Shown here: piece by piece, positions 6,806-6,907 of the stretch
How the letters are laid out: the number at the start of each line of letters is the position of its first letter
Numbering within the stretch: position 1 is the first letter of the stretch
Assembly: GCA_947644475.1 (NCBI GenBank)
Contig: CANRZQ010000144.1
Span: 1 to 6,907 of the forward strand
Direction of reading: 5' to 3'
Origin: an uncultured Muribaculaceae bacterium
GTDB taxonomy: Bacteria; Bacteroidota; Bacteroidia; Bacteroidales; Muribaculaceae
Length of the DNA: 6,907 bases
Notes under the pieces: generated by a model
Database searches by the model: none
The model's input: only the letters and a program-made list of their open reading frames with translations
What the model was told of the DNA's origin: nothing
Made by a program: the position numbers and the translations under genes

Positions 6806-6837
6806 TTTGCATATTAAAAAAATAAGCCATAACTTTG
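6806..6837 (+). promoter_or_regulatory. promoter of tRNA-His
   Basis: TTTG (6806-6809), a 20-bp spacer and TAACTTTG (6830-6837) match the Bacteroidetes -33/-7 consensus. The predicted start is near 6841, about 14 bases before the mature tRNA, which leaves a short 5' leader for RNase P. The spacer is A-rich. Confidence 0.8.
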
Positions 6838-6854
6838 CACCGCAAAAGCAACAT

Positions 6855-6907
<53 letters not shown>

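Larger units (their letters stand above)
6484..6854. other. AT-rich divergent intergenic region
   Basis: About 370 bp separate the tolC-like start from the tRNA, with no convincing gene. It holds two outward promoters, described separately, and two copies of a TTATT-N4-AATAA dyad. CACATATG is repeated at 6566-6573 and 6598-6605 inside the presumed operon leader. An 8-bp inverted repeat, AATTATTG (6675-6682) and CAATAATT (6713-6720), lies between the dyads. A second possible -7 box, TAATTTTG on the minus strand (6679-6672), lacks a TTTG partner. Confidence 0.7.

Noticed and set aside
6484..6854. CRISPR array, insertion sequence or attachment site next to the tRNA
   Set aside because: The repeats are only two copies and 15 bp. 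There is no transposase, integrase, terminal inverted repeat or duplicated tRNA 3' end in the window. The tRNA 3' end, where attachment sites usually lie, is outside it.

Overview
The window looks like chromosomal DNA from a Bacteroidales bacterium. The two best promoters match the Bacteroidetes pattern: a -7 box TAnnTTTG, with a TTTG element 20 bp upstream. The genes lack clear Shine-Dalgarno sites and have A/T-rich leaders, and coding DNA is moderately GC-rich against very AT-rich spacers. Protein flavour suggests a gut Muribaculaceae-like lineage, but that family-level call is an impression, not a proof.

Layout: all five protein genes are on the minus strand. From right to left the first four form one apparent operon: a TolC-family outer membrane channel (6483-5029), an HlyD-type periplasmic adaptor (4982-3981), and two ABC-2-type inner membrane permeases (3897-2743 and 2746-1556) that overlap by 4 bp (ATGA). 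A spacer with a long hairpin follows, then enolase (eno, 1418-114) with its own -7 box and a strong intrinsic terminator (52-88). At the right edge a tRNA-His gene on the plus strand is cut off by the window end. Its promoter diverges from that of the efflux operon across an AT-rich region of about 370 bp.

The four transport genes have the parts of a tripartite exporter spanning both membranes: two permeases (probably a heterodimer) in the inner membrane, an adaptor in the periplasm and a channel in the outer membrane. No nucleotide-binding (ATPase) subunit is encoded in the window, and neither permease carries a fused one, so the energy source is not visible. Enolase is an unrelated housekeeping gene of glycolysis that happens to lie downstream.

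Most notable non-coding structure: (1) a strictly 10-bp-periodic array of six TCGA-containing units between the adaptor and the first permease; (2) two copies of the dyad TTATTG(C/G)CGAATAAT upstream of the operon promoter, a candidate operator; (3) a 12-bp inverted repeat plus an 8-bp direct repeat spaced by exactly 30 bp around the eno promoter. The genes themselves belong to known families. I do not see a clearly new enzymatic system, and the most unusual features are the missing ATPase and these repeats.
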